This document shows, piece by piece, positions 1 through 7,515 of a DNA stretch of 64,000 nucleotides (position 1 is the first letter of the stretch; every line of letters begins with the position of its first letter). Position numbers and translations under genes: made by a program. The notes under the pieces were generated by a model. It was not told where the DNA came from. It saw nothing but the letters and a program-made list of their open reading frames with translations, and did not search any database. The DNA comes from Agromyces sp. Soil535 (GTDB taxonomy: Bacteria > Actinomycetota > Actinomycetes > Actinomycetales > Microbacteriaceae), in assembly GCF_001428255.1 (NCBI RefSeq), contig NZ_LMRW01000008.1, forward strand, positions 1,118-65,117, read 5' to 3'.

Positions 1-29
1 CCATCCACTCCCCACTCACCCACCACGCA

Positions 30-58
30 GGGGTGCCGGCTCCGATCGCCGGCACCCC
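30..58 (+). terminator. Hairpin upstream of the FAD oxidoreductase
   Basis: Perfect 11-bp stem (GGGGTGCCGGC at 30-40, GCCGGCACCCC at 48-58) with a 7-nt loop. It most likely terminates a rightward gene lying before the window. Because it ends only 15 nt before the ATG at 74 it could instead sit in that gene's leader. There is no T-tract, as is common in high-GC actinobacteria. Confidence 0.6.
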
Positions 59-73
59 TCGAGGAGCATCGCC

Positions 74-1312
74 ATGAGTAACATCGACACCGTCGTCGTC
101 GGCGCGGGCCAGGCCGGCCTCGCTGCCAGTCACGAGCTCACGCGCCTCGGCCACGAGCACGTCGTGCTCGACCGCCATGCAGTCGGCGACCGCTGGATGG
201 GCCGCCGCTGGGACAGCCAAACCCTGCTCACTCCGAACTGGATGACGCGGTTGCCCGGCCATGCATACGATGGCCAGGATCCCGACCGGTTCATGTCCAC
301 CGCCGACTTCGCCGCGCTGCTGCGGGCGTACGCCCGGGGCTTCTCCGCGCCCGTCGAGGGCGGGGTGGGCGTCGACCGGGTGCAGCCGCGTGGAGGCCGA
401 CTCATCGTCTACACGCCTTCGGGCGCCTGGAGCGCGAGGAACGTCATCGTCGCCACCGGCTGGTGCGACATTCCCGGCGTTCCGGGCGCGGCAGCCGGAC
501 TGCATCCGTCGATCCACTCCCTCGTCTCCGACGAGTACCGCAACCCGGACTCGCTTCCGGAGGGCGGCGTGCTCGTGGTGGGCGCGTCGGCGACCGGCGC
601 CCAGCTCGCCGATGAACTCCGCCGCGACGGCCGCCGCGTCGTCCTCGCCGTCGGCAGCCACGTGCGCCTGCCACGGCGCTACCGGGGCGCGGACATCATG
701 GAGTGGCTCGACCGCACGGGCTCGCTCGACCGGCGCATCGACGACATGCCCGACCCGGCCGCGGCCGTGCGAGAGCCGGCAGCCCAGCTCGTCGGGAGCC
801 GCGGCGAGCCACGCACGATCGACCTTCCCTCGCTCGCGAGCCGCGGCGTGGAACTCGTCGGCCGCTTCACCGGCAACGACGGACGCACCGCGCACTTCGA
901 CACTGCGCTCGCCGCGCGGGTGTCGCTCGCCGACCGTGTCATGCACCGCGTGCTCGATCGACTCGACGGCTTCATCGAGCGCTCCGGGATGCCGGCGGGC
1001 GCGACGCGACGCCCCGTCGAGTTCACCCCGCCAGACGCGCCCACGTCGCTCGATCTCATCGGCGGCGGCATCCGCACCGTCATCTGGGCGACGGGCTACC
1101 GCCGCGACTACAGCTGGCTGCCCGCGGGGCTGCTCGACGCGCACGGCGAATTGCGCCACCACCACGGCGTCACCGACATTCCGGGGCTCACGGCGCTCGG
1201 GCTTCGCTTCCAGCGCACCCGCCGCTCGAACTTCATCGACGGGGTGGGGGCGGATGCCGCGATCGTCGCCGATCGCGCGCACGCGCACGTCTCCGCGCCC
1301 GTCGCCGCTTGA
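74..1312 (+). CDS. FAD/NAD(P)-dependent oxidoreductase (flavin monooxygenase-like)
   Basis: A 412-residue flavoprotein. The N-terminus carries the FAD-binding Rossmann motif VVGAGQAGLAA (about residues 8-18). An ATGW turn near 127 and a second dinucleotide fold GASATGAQLADEL near 170 (probably NADPH) follow, then a C-terminal ATGYRRDYSWLP segment typical of flavin-containing monooxygenase and pyridine-nucleotide oxidoreductase relatives. The substrate cannot be read from sequence. The ATG is preceded by GAGGAG at 60-65. It converges on ackA with a 12-bp gap, so no partner gene defines a pathway. Family placement is firm; the reaction is unassigned. Confidence 0.85.
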   Translation: MSNIDTVVVGAGQAGLAASHELTRLGHEHVVLDRHAVGDRWMGRRWDSQTLLTPNWMTRLPGHAYDGQDPDRFMSTADFAALLRAYARGFSAPVEGGVGVDRVQPRGGRLIVYTPSGAWSARNVIVATGWCDIPGVPGAAAGLHPSIHSLVSDEYRNPDSLPEGGVLVVGASATGAQLADELRRDGRRVVLAVGSHVRLPRRYRGADIMEWLDRTGSLDRRIDDMPDPAAAVREPAAQLVGSRGEPRTIDLPSLASRGVELVGRFTGNDGRTAHFDTALAARVSLADRVMHRVLDRLDGFIERSGMPAGATRRPVEFTPPDAPTSLDLIGGGIRTVIWATGYRRDYSWLPAGLLDAHGELRHHHGVTDIPGLTALGLRFQRTRRSNFIDGVGADAAIVADRAHAHVSAPVAA

Positions 1313-1324
1313 TCGCGGGGCTGG

Positions 1325-2536
1325 TCACCCCTCGACGACCGCGAGCGTCTGCCGCGCGATCTCGAGCTCCTCGTTCGTGGGGACGACGAGCACCACGACC
1401 CGAGAGGCATCCGTCGAGATGCGCCTTGCACTGCTCCCCCGCTCGCGGTTGCGGGCCGGGTCGAGCTCCACGCCGAAGCCCTCGAGCCCCGCCAGCGACC
1501 ACTCGCGCACGATCGGCGCGTTCTCGCCGACGCCCGCAGTGAACACGATCGCGTCGACCCGGCCGAGCTGGGCCGCGTAGGCGCCGACATACGAGCGGAT
1601 GCGATGCGTGTAGACCTCGAGCGCAAGGGTCGCCGCCTCGTCGCCGGCCTCGCTCGCGGCGACCAGGTCGCGCATGTCGGTGTGCCCGCCGAGCCCGAGG
1701 ATGCCGCTCCGGGAGTTGAGCAGCCTGTCGGTGGCATCCGTGTCGAGGCCGGCGACGCGCTGCAGGTGCAGCAGCACCGCGGGATCGATGTCGCCGGAGC
1801 GCGTGCCCATCACGAGCCCCTCGAGCGGCGTCATGCCCATGCTCGTCTCCACCGAACGCCCGCCCGACACGGCGCACGCGGAGGCGCCGTTGCCGAGGTG
1901 CAGCACGATCATGCGGAGGTCCTCGACGGGGCGCTCGAGGAACTCGGCCGCCGCGCGCGACACGAAGCGGTGCGAGGTGCCGTGGAAGCCGTAGCGCCGC
2001 ACTCGGTGCTTCGCGGCGAGCTCGCGGTCGATCGCGTACGTGTACGCGGCCGGCGCCAGCGTCTGGTGGAACGCCGTGTCGAACACCGCGACGTGCGGCA
2101 CGTCGGGGAACGCGCGCTCGGCGGCGACGATGCCCGCGAGGTTCGCCGGGTTGTGCAGCGGCGCGAGCACCTCGAGCTCCTCGATGTCGTGCTTCACGCG
2201 ATCGGTGACGACGGTCGGCTCGAAGAACCGGGCGCCGCCCTGCACCACGCGGTGGCCCACGGCGACCGGCGGATGCGCCTCGAGCGACGGCCCGTGCTCA
2301 TCGAACGCGGCCAGCATGCGCGCGAACGCCGCGTCGTGGTCGGGGATCGCCGCGTCGACGGTGAAGGACTCCTCGCGCGCGTCGGACGACGGATGCCGCA
2401 CGGCGTGCGTCGCGCGCCCCTCGGCCTGCCCGATCCGCTCGATGAGCCCGCTCGCGAGCGCCTCGCCCGCCTCCACGTCGATGAGCTGGTACTTGAGGGA
2501 TGAGGAACCGGAGTTGACGACGAGGACGACGCTCAC
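1325..2536 (-). CDS. ackA: Acetate kinase
   Basis: A 403-residue ASKHA-fold kinase that interconverts acetyl phosphate and acetate with ADP/ATP in the cytoplasm. The N-terminal signature VNSGSSSLKYQ (about 7-17), the HGTSHRFV segment near 180 and the RSGDIDPAVLLHL segment are all present, and the length matches the family. The start is a GTG that overlaps the pta stop by 4 nt (GTGA), so translation is probably coupled to pta, the usual pta-ackA arrangement for acetate overflow or assimilation and substrate-level ATP formation. Confidence 0.97.
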   Translation of the reverse strand: MSVVLVVNSGSSSLKYQLIDVEAGEALASGLIERIGQAEGRATHAVRHPSSDAREESFTVDAAIPDHDAAFARMLAAFDEHGPSLEAHPPVAVGHRVVQGGARFFEPTVVTDRVKHDIEELEVLAPLHNPANLAGIVAAERAFPDVPHVAVFDTAFHQTLAPAAYTYAIDRELAAKHRVRRYGFHGTSHRFVSRAAAEFLERPVEDLRMIVLHLGNGASACAVSGGRSVETSMGMTPLEGLVMGTRSGDIDPAVLLHLQRVAGLDTDATDRLLNSRSGILGLGGHTDMRDLVAASEAGDEAATLALEVYTHRIRSYVGAYAAQLGRVDAIVFTAGVGENAPIVREWSLAGLEGFGVELDPARNRERGSSARRISTDASRVVVLVVPTNEELEIARQTLAVVEG

Positions 2537-4695
2537 GAGGCATCCGCCGCCTGGATCGCCGTGATGGCCACGGTGTTCACGATGTCCTGCACGAGCGCTC
2601 CCCGCGAGAGGTCGTTGATGGGCTTGTTGAGGCCCTGCAGCACTGGACCGATCGCCACGGCCCCAGACGAGCGTTGCACCGCCTTGTACGTGTTGTTGCC
2701 CGTGTTGAGGTCGGGGAAGATGAACACCGTGGCCCGGCCGGCGACATCCGACTCGGGCAGCTTCGTGCGCGCGACCGCCGCGTCGGCGGCCGCGTCATAC
2801 TGGATCGGCCCCTCGACAGCCAGCTCGGGCGCCCGCTCGCGCACGAGCTCGGTGGCGCGCCGCACCTTGTCGACGTCGGCACCCGAGCCCGACTCGCCCG
2901 TCGAGTACGAGAGCATCGCGACGCGTGGCTCGATGCCGAACTGCGCGGCCGTGGCGGCCGACGAGATGGCGATGTCGGCGAGCTGCTCGGCCGTCGGCAC
3001 GGGCACGATCGCGCAGTCGCCGTAGACCAGCACCCGGTCGGCGAGGGCCATCAGGAAGACGCTCGAGACGACCTCGACGCCGGGCCTGGTCTTGATGATC
3101 TCGAACGCCGGCCGGATGGTGTGCGCGGTCGTGTGCACCGCCCCCGAGACCATGCCGTCGGCGAGGCCGAGCGCGACCATCATGGTGCCGAAGTACGAGA
3201 CGTCCTGCACCGTGTCGCGCGCCTGCTCGAGGGTGATGCCCTTGTGGGCGCGACGGCGCTGGTACTCGTCGGCGAACCGGTACACGAGCACGTGGTCGTG
3301 GTTTGAGAGCACGGTGGCCCGCGAGATGTCGAGCCCGAGCCCGATCGCGCGGGAACGGATCTCGATCTCCTCGCCGAGGATCGTGAGGTCGGCGACGTCC
3401 CGCGCGAGCAGCGTCGCGGCGGCACGCAGGATGCGGTCGTCGTAGCCCTCGGGCAGGACGATGTGCTTGCGCTCACTGCGGGCGCGCTCGAGCAGCCCGT
3501 ACTCGAACATGAGCGGCGTCACGACCTCGGGCGAGGCGACGTCGAGCAGGTCGAGCAGCGCGTGCCCGTCGACATGCTTCTCGAACAGCGAGAGGGCGGT
3601 GTCGCGCTTGCGCTGCGACTCGGCAGCGAGCCGGCCGCGGGTCTGCGTGATGGCGAGCGCGGTGTCGTAGGTGCCGAGCGCCGTGCGGATGATCGGCAGC
3701 CCTGCCTCCATGCCCTCGATCAGCCGCTCGATCTGCTCCGAGAGCGGGAAGCCGCCGTTCAGCACGATGCCCGAGATCGACGGGAACGTCGCGGAGGCGT
3801 GCGCGGTGAGCACCCCGAGCAGCACCTCGCTGCGATCGCCGGGCACCACGACGACCGAGCCCTCGATGAGTCGGGTGAGCACGTTCTCCATCGACATCGC
3901 CGCGACCACGACGCCGAGCGCCTCGCGGTTCAGCAGGTCGGGGTCGCCCGCGTACAGCTCGCCGTCGACGGCGTGCATGATCGTGCGCATCGACGGCGCC
4001 ACGAGGAACGGGTCCTCGGGAATGGCCCACACGACGACGGATGCCTCGGCGAGCGTCTGAGCGCCCGTGACGGCGTCGACCTCCCACCGTGCGGCGGCGC
4101 CAACCCGCTCCACGATCTCGGCGAGCCGCCCGGGGTCGGCGCGGTTCACGACGATCCCGAGGAGGGTCGCGTGCTCGCGCGCGAGCTCCTCGATGGCGAG
4201 CTCGGTGAGCTGGGCGAGCTCGTCGGCCGTGCGGGCGTCCGCATGGCCGAGGCGCTCTGAGCGTCCGCGGCCCAGACCGACCCGGCCGCCGAGCACGAGC
4301 AGCACTGCGGCGCCGAGGTTCGCGGCGATGCGTGCGTTGTACGCGAGCTCGGTGGGGCTGCCGACATCCGTGAAGTCCGAGCCGAGGATGACGATCGCGT
4401 CGCACCGATCCTCGACCGCCTTGAAACGGCGCACGATCGTCGCGAGCGCTTGGTCGGGGTCGGCGTGCACCTCGTCGTACGAGACGCCGATGGCCTCGTC
4501 GTACTCGAGGGGCACGGAGCCCTCGTGGGCGAGCAGCAGCTCGAGCACGTAGTCGCGTTCCGCGGTGGAGCGGGAGATCGGCCGGAACACCCCCACGCGG
4601 GTCGCGCGCCGGGTCAGGGTGTCGAGCATGCCGAGTGCGACGGTGGACTTGCCCGTGTTCCCCTCGGCAGAGCAGATGTAGATGCGGTGCGCCAC
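2533..4695 (-). CDS. pta: Phosphate acetyltransferase (long, three-domain form)
   Basis: A 720-residue enzyme converting acetyl-CoA plus phosphate to acetyl phosphate plus CoA. The N-terminal domain is a BioD-like P-loop domain (GNTGKST at about 12-18). A DRTGG-type regulatory middle follows. The C-terminal half is the PTA_PTB catalytic domain, with the conserved stretches YGDCAIVPVPTAEQLADIAI and SYSTGESGSGADVDKV. The start is GTG at 4695-4693. It is the first gene of the pta-ackA pair and is divergent from the SRP RNA, 49 nt from that RNA's -10 element. Confidence 0.97.
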   Translation of the reverse strand: MAHRIYICSAEGNTGKSTVALGMLDTLTRRATRVGVFRPISRSTAERDYVLELLLAHEGSVPLEYDEAIGVSYDEVHADPDQALATIVRRFKAVEDRCDAIVILGSDFTDVGSPTELAYNARIAANLGAAVLLVLGGRVGLGRGRSERLGHADARTADELAQLTELAIEELAREHATLLGIVVNRADPGRLAEIVERVGAAARWEVDAVTGAQTLAEASVVVWAIPEDPFLVAPSMRTIMHAVDGELYAGDPDLLNREALGVVVAAMSMENVLTRLIEGSVVVVPGDRSEVLLGVLTAHASATFPSISGIVLNGGFPLSEQIERLIEGMEAGLPIIRTALGTYDTALAITQTRGRLAAESQRKRDTALSLFEKHVDGHALLDLLDVASPEVVTPLMFEYGLLERARSERKHIVLPEGYDDRILRAAATLLARDVADLTILGEEIEIRSRAIGLGLDISRATVLSNHDHVLVYRFADEYQRRRAHKGITLEQARDTVQDVSYFGTMMVALGLADGMVSGAVHTTAHTIRPAFEIIKTRPGVEVVSSVFLMALADRVLVYGDCAIVPVPTAEQLADIAISSAATAAQFGIEPRVAMLSYSTGESGSGADVDKVRRATELVRERAPELAVEGPIQYDAAADAAVARTKLPESDVAGRATVFIFPDLNTGNNTYKAVQRSSGAVAIGPVLQGLNKPINDLSRGALVQDIVNTVAITAIQAADAS

Positions 4696-4743
4696 GGGCT
4701 CCAGCCTATTGGGCCGCCGTTCATCGCGTCCGTCCGGCTCGGG

Positions 4744-4749
4744 TAGACT
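4744..4749 (+). promoter_or_regulatory. -10 element (TAGACT) of the SRP RNA/tRNA-Ser unit
   Basis: TAGACT lies 6-7 nt before the predicted 5' end of the SRP RNA at about 4756, the spacing expected of a sigma-70-type -10 box. No convincing -35 hexamer is visible about 17 nt upstream. Confidence 0.55.
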
Positions 4750-4755
4750 GTCTCA

Positions 4756-4846
4756 GGCTCCTCACGTGGCGCCATCCAGGCCAACTCCCCCAGGGCGGAA
4801 ACGCAGCAAGGGTAACCGGGCTCTGGCGGGTGCGTGAGGGGTCCCA
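4756..4846 (+). ncRNA. ffs: Signal recognition particle RNA, small bacterial (4.5S) type
   Basis: The 5' segment CTCCTCACG pairs with CGTGAGGGG at the 3' end. The apical domain carries the universal SRP symmetric and asymmetric loop sequence (AGGGCGGAAACGCAGCAAGGG, near 4791-4812, with its GGAA tetraloop). The RNA binds Ffh and FtsY to target ribosomes to the membrane. Its 3' end abuts tRNA-Ser, so the two are probably transcribed together. The exact ends are estimated. Confidence 0.93.
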
Positions 4847-4934
4847 GGAGGATTCGCCTAGTGGCCTATGGCGCACGCTTGGAAAGCGTGTTGGGTGAAA
4901 GCCCTCGGGGGTTCGAATCCCCCATCCTCCGCCA
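4847..4934 (+). tRNA. tRNA-Ser (anticodon GGA)
   Basis: The acceptor stem GGAGGAT (4847-4853) pairs with ATCCTCC (4924-4930), followed by discriminator G and an encoded CCA (4932-4934). The anticodon GGA is at 4881-4883. The long variable arm and GTTCGAATCC T-loop fit a class II serine tRNA reading UCC/UCU. It starts immediately after the SRP RNA. No second copy of its 3' end, which would mark an integrated element, was found downstream. Confidence 0.97.
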
Positions 4935-5036
4935 GTACGTTTGTTCCCCTGATCACAACTTCTAGCCTCGGATTTGCTGGATGAGCGTTGCCCTGCAACG
5001 TTTCGAGCACCCAGGTCAATCGTTAGGGTCGACGTC

Positions 5037-5885
5037 ATGATCGACTCCGATTGGTCACTTGGCGCCCAGGTTCACCTGAAGGAAGATCCCGTTGCATCAT
5101 GGTCGCTGGAGACGCTGCGCTCTCTGAGCTCAGAGGAGTATGAGGCCTTCGCCAATGCCGGCGCACTCGCGGCAGCGTTCGATGGCAGCCGCATCACTCT
5201 GGGTATCACGACGTCGCTCAATGCCCTCTCCGACGCGCTTCGCGAACAACGCTCGCAAGTGTCCGTTGGGCGAGTCGGTTCAGCCGTGACTGCATGGCTC
5301 GCGGAATTCAGAGCCATGCGTTCGAAGGTCGAGAGTGCGGTAGCTCTCGTCGAGCGCACTGGTCAGGGCTCCCGCACATATGCGCGGTTTGACGCGCTCT
5401 ATCGGGAAGACCGCGACTACCGCCTCGCATGGGAACTCCGAAACCTTGATCAGCATCAAGGAGGCGCGAGTCACTATTTGACGTACACCGTCTCACGGGA
5501 CGCACAGGAATGGACCTGGGATCTCGATCGCCTCTTCGATGCACACGAGCGGGATCCCGCGTGGCGGGCGTGCAGGGACCTATGGGATGGATTTCCGTCC
5601 GCCGGCGTGATGGACACTTCACGGCGCGCCTTCCACGCATGCACAATGACGTTCGCTCACGTTGTGCACGAGCACGAGTCAGCAATTGAAGCGGCAGTCG
5701 ATCGACTAGGAAGCCTATTCGCCGAACCGCTCGCGGAGTACGGCTCGTGCGCCCCTGTCGTATTCAGAGCGCTACCGTCGACCGACAACACGTCGCTACG
5801 TATCCAGCTGTCCCAGATATCCCCGACGACTCTGGGAGGACTGGTGCTCACCGTCAAGGCAGCGCGCGAATTGCGCGGGCTGTGA
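5037..5885 (+). CDS. Orphan protein beside tRNA-Ser, unknown function
   Basis: A 282-residue soluble protein that I do not recognise. The frame is open from a TTG at 4974, but the ATG at 5037 is preferred because an AGGG-type ribosome site lies about 10 nt upstream. It is rich in acidic and aromatic residues with predicted helices, and has no signal peptide or membrane segment. A central motif, LAWELRNLDQHQGG, resembles the HEPN-like or 'ELRN' segments of uncharacterised host-defence and AbiV-type proteins, but that is only a hint. Base composition is clearly lower in GC and codon use less biased than in neighbouring genes. Together with its position after a tRNA 3' end, this suggests horizontal acquisition. 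Confidence 0.7.
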   Translation: MIDSDWSLGAQVHLKEDPVASWSLETLRSLSSEEYEAFANAGALAAAFDGSRITLGITTSLNALSDALREQRSQVSVGRVGSAVTAWLAEFRAMRSKVESAVALVERTGQGSRTYARFDALYREDRDYRLAWELRNLDQHQGGASHYLTYTVSRDAQEWTWDLDRLFDAHERDPAWRACRDLWDGFPSAGVMDTSRRAFHACTMTFAHVVHEHESAIEAAVDRLGSLFAEPLAEYGSCAPVVFRALPSTDNTSLRIQLSQISPTTLGGLVLTVKAARELRGL

Positions 5886-6114
5886 CTAGGGGTGACATCC
5901 ACACAGCCGGACGGAATGCACGCCGCGCCCGACGTACTCGGCTGGAGCCCCTGCTCGGCCAGTCACTAGAAGGCGGCTGCAATCCCCGCCATGCTGTCAA
6001 CGTTGTGTCTTCCTCGGATTTGGATGTGCCCGCCAATCAAGGTGTCGTAGAGCCGCGTTTCGACCCCCTCGGTGCACCTCACCCCCGACCTCTACGCCGC
6101 GGCATCCGCCCGTG

Positions 6115-6130
6115 TCCTCATTAATGAGGA
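6115..6130. promoter_or_regulatory. Perfect 16-bp palindrome (operator candidate)
   Basis: TCCTCATTAATGAGGA is a perfect loop-less palindrome centred 45 nt before the ATG at 6168. Such a symmetric AT-centred site in GC-rich DNA is typical of a dimeric repressor operator. The cognate regulator is unknown. The 5886-6167 gap otherwise shows no gene. Confidence 0.45.
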
Positions 6131-6167
6131 ATGGCGCGCAGGCGCGCGTCCGCGCATGATGTGAGAG

Positions 6168-6776
6168 ATGTCATCGGCACCGGTGGAAACAAGGAGTGGG
6201 GACGCAGGGGGCTCCTCCACCGGGTCGAGGGCAATCAGGGGCGACGGCCTCAGGGTGTTCACCCTGAGGCCGCGTCGCACCCTCGCGCGGAGCATCGGAC
6301 TGCCGACGTTTGCGCTCGTGCTGCCGCTGCTCGCGGCCGAGCTGTGGCTGCTCGACCCGGGCGGGGCGTGGCCCGTCGTCGCATGGACGGGCGCGATCAC
6401 GGCCGCGCTCATCGTCGCGGCGTGGGTCGCCTACCAGCGCACGCAGGCGTCGCTGAGCGTGTACGGCATCGTGGAGCGGGGATTCTTCGGCGGCACCTAC
6501 ACGATCGCGGCACGGGACATCGCCGGCGTGCTGCGCATACAGCTCTATCGCGCGAACAGCCTCGACACCACGCAGGAGCTCTTCGTCGTGAGCCGCACCG
6601 GACGCGGCGTGTTCCGCATGCGCGGCCGATTCTGGAATACGGCCACGATGGACCGGGTGGCGGGCATACTGCGTGCCGAGGAGACGGTGCGGCCCGAGCC
6701 CGTGACGCTCGCGGAGCTGCGCCAGACGGATCCCGAGCTCCTCTACTGGTTCGAACGGCGCTCGCTCAGCCGCTGA
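6168..6776 (+). CDS. Small membrane protein with PH-like domain
   Basis: A 202-residue protein. A 45-residue polar N-terminus is followed by two hydrophobic segments (about 45-62 and 68-88) and a C-terminal beta-rich domain (about 90-170) with the pattern LSVYGIVERGFFGGTYTIAARDI, typical of bacterial PH-like (bPH2/DUF2244-type) membrane proteins. Function is unknown in the family. Transcription is monocistronic, with a perfect palindrome at 6115-6130 upstream. A GTGAGAG sequence just before the ATG is the only ribosome-site candidate. Confidence 0.75.
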   Translation: MSSAPVETRSGDAGGSSTGSRAIRGDGLRVFTLRPRRTLARSIGLPTFALVLPLLAAELWLLDPGGAWPVVAWTGAITAALIVAAWVAYQRTQASLSVYGIVERGFFGGTYTIAARDIAGVLRIQLYRANSLDTTQELFVVSRTGRGVFRMRGRFWNTATMDRVAGILRAEETVRPEPVTLAELRQTDPELLYWFERRSLSR

Positions 6777-6834
6777 GGGCGACGCTCGCGGGACCCACCG
6801 CGCTTGCGGCGCCGCCGGCTGGTGCGATCGCGGG

Positions 6835-7515
6835 TCAGCTCGTCGCGATGCCGAGCAGTGGAGCATTCGGCCGGCTCGACGGCAACTCGTGGAAGCCGAG
6901 CCGGTCGTAGAAGGCCCGTGCCCCCGTGTTCGCCGCGTCCACGCCGAGGTGCACCGCGGCGACCCCGCGCTCGGCGAGCGCGGCTCGCAACGTGTCGATG
7001 AGGCGACGTCCGAAGCCCTGACCCTGCAGGTCCGGCAGCAGGTCGATGTGCAGGTGGGCGGGATATGCGTCGACTTCGGCGATGAGCATCCGTTCGGGGT
7101 CGGTACCGGCGCCCAGCAACTGCTCCTCGGTGTACTCGGGATTCCGTCCGGTCGGTGGGCCCGGGGCCGGATGCCGCTCGCGGAAGCCGGGGGTCCACTC
7201 GCGCTTCCACCACTCGACGAACGCACGCGTGTCGGCCACGCCGATCACGTAGCCGAGCGCTCGAGCGCCTCGGCCGTCGTCGACGACGAATGCGAGGTCC
7301 GGTGCGTACTCCACGTACGGCAGCGCGAACACGTCGGGCATGAGCGAATCGTCGGAGTACACGCCGGTCGCATCGCCGCCGCCGGCGGCGGTGCGCAGGC
7401 AGATCTCGTACACGTCGTCGCGGTCGCTCGGCCGATACGGCCGGATGAACGGATGCCCCGGCGCCGCGTTGCCGGTCGGCGCGGCCGCCGCGGCATCCGG
7501 GTGCTCGGCGCTCAC
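6835..7515 (-). CDS. GNAT N-acetyltransferase (O-GlcNAcase HAT-domain-like)
   Basis: A 226-residue acetyltransferase starting at GTG 7515, which overlaps the stop of the upstream DUF853 ATPase by 4 nt (GTGA). The acetyl-CoA loop QGQGFG and the downstream FYDRLGFHEL strand-helix are clear. The preceding WKREWTPGF..HPAP and PAHLHIDLLPD segments resemble the acetyltransferase-like domain fused to eukaryotic and bacterial O-GlcNAcases. The substrate is unknown. The first 25 residues are low complexity and carry two GGATGCC-type heptamers. Confidence 0.85.
   Translation of the reverse strand: MSAEHPDAAAAAPTGNAAPGHPFIRPYRPSDRDDVYEICLRTAAGGGDATGVYSDDSLMPDVFALPYVEYAPDLAFVVDDGRGARALGYVIGVADTRAFVEWWKREWTPGFRERHPAPGPPTGRNPEYTEEQLLGAGTDPERMLIAEVDAYPAHLHIDLLPDLQGQGFGRRLIDTLRAALAERGVAAVHLGVDAANTGARAFYDRLGFHELPSSRPNAPLLGIATS

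Noticed and set aside
4935-6167. Integrative element at tRNA-Ser
   Set aside because: No integrase, no repeated tRNA 3' end and only one atypical gene. A tRNA-adjacent acquisition is possible, but an element with ends cannot be supported.
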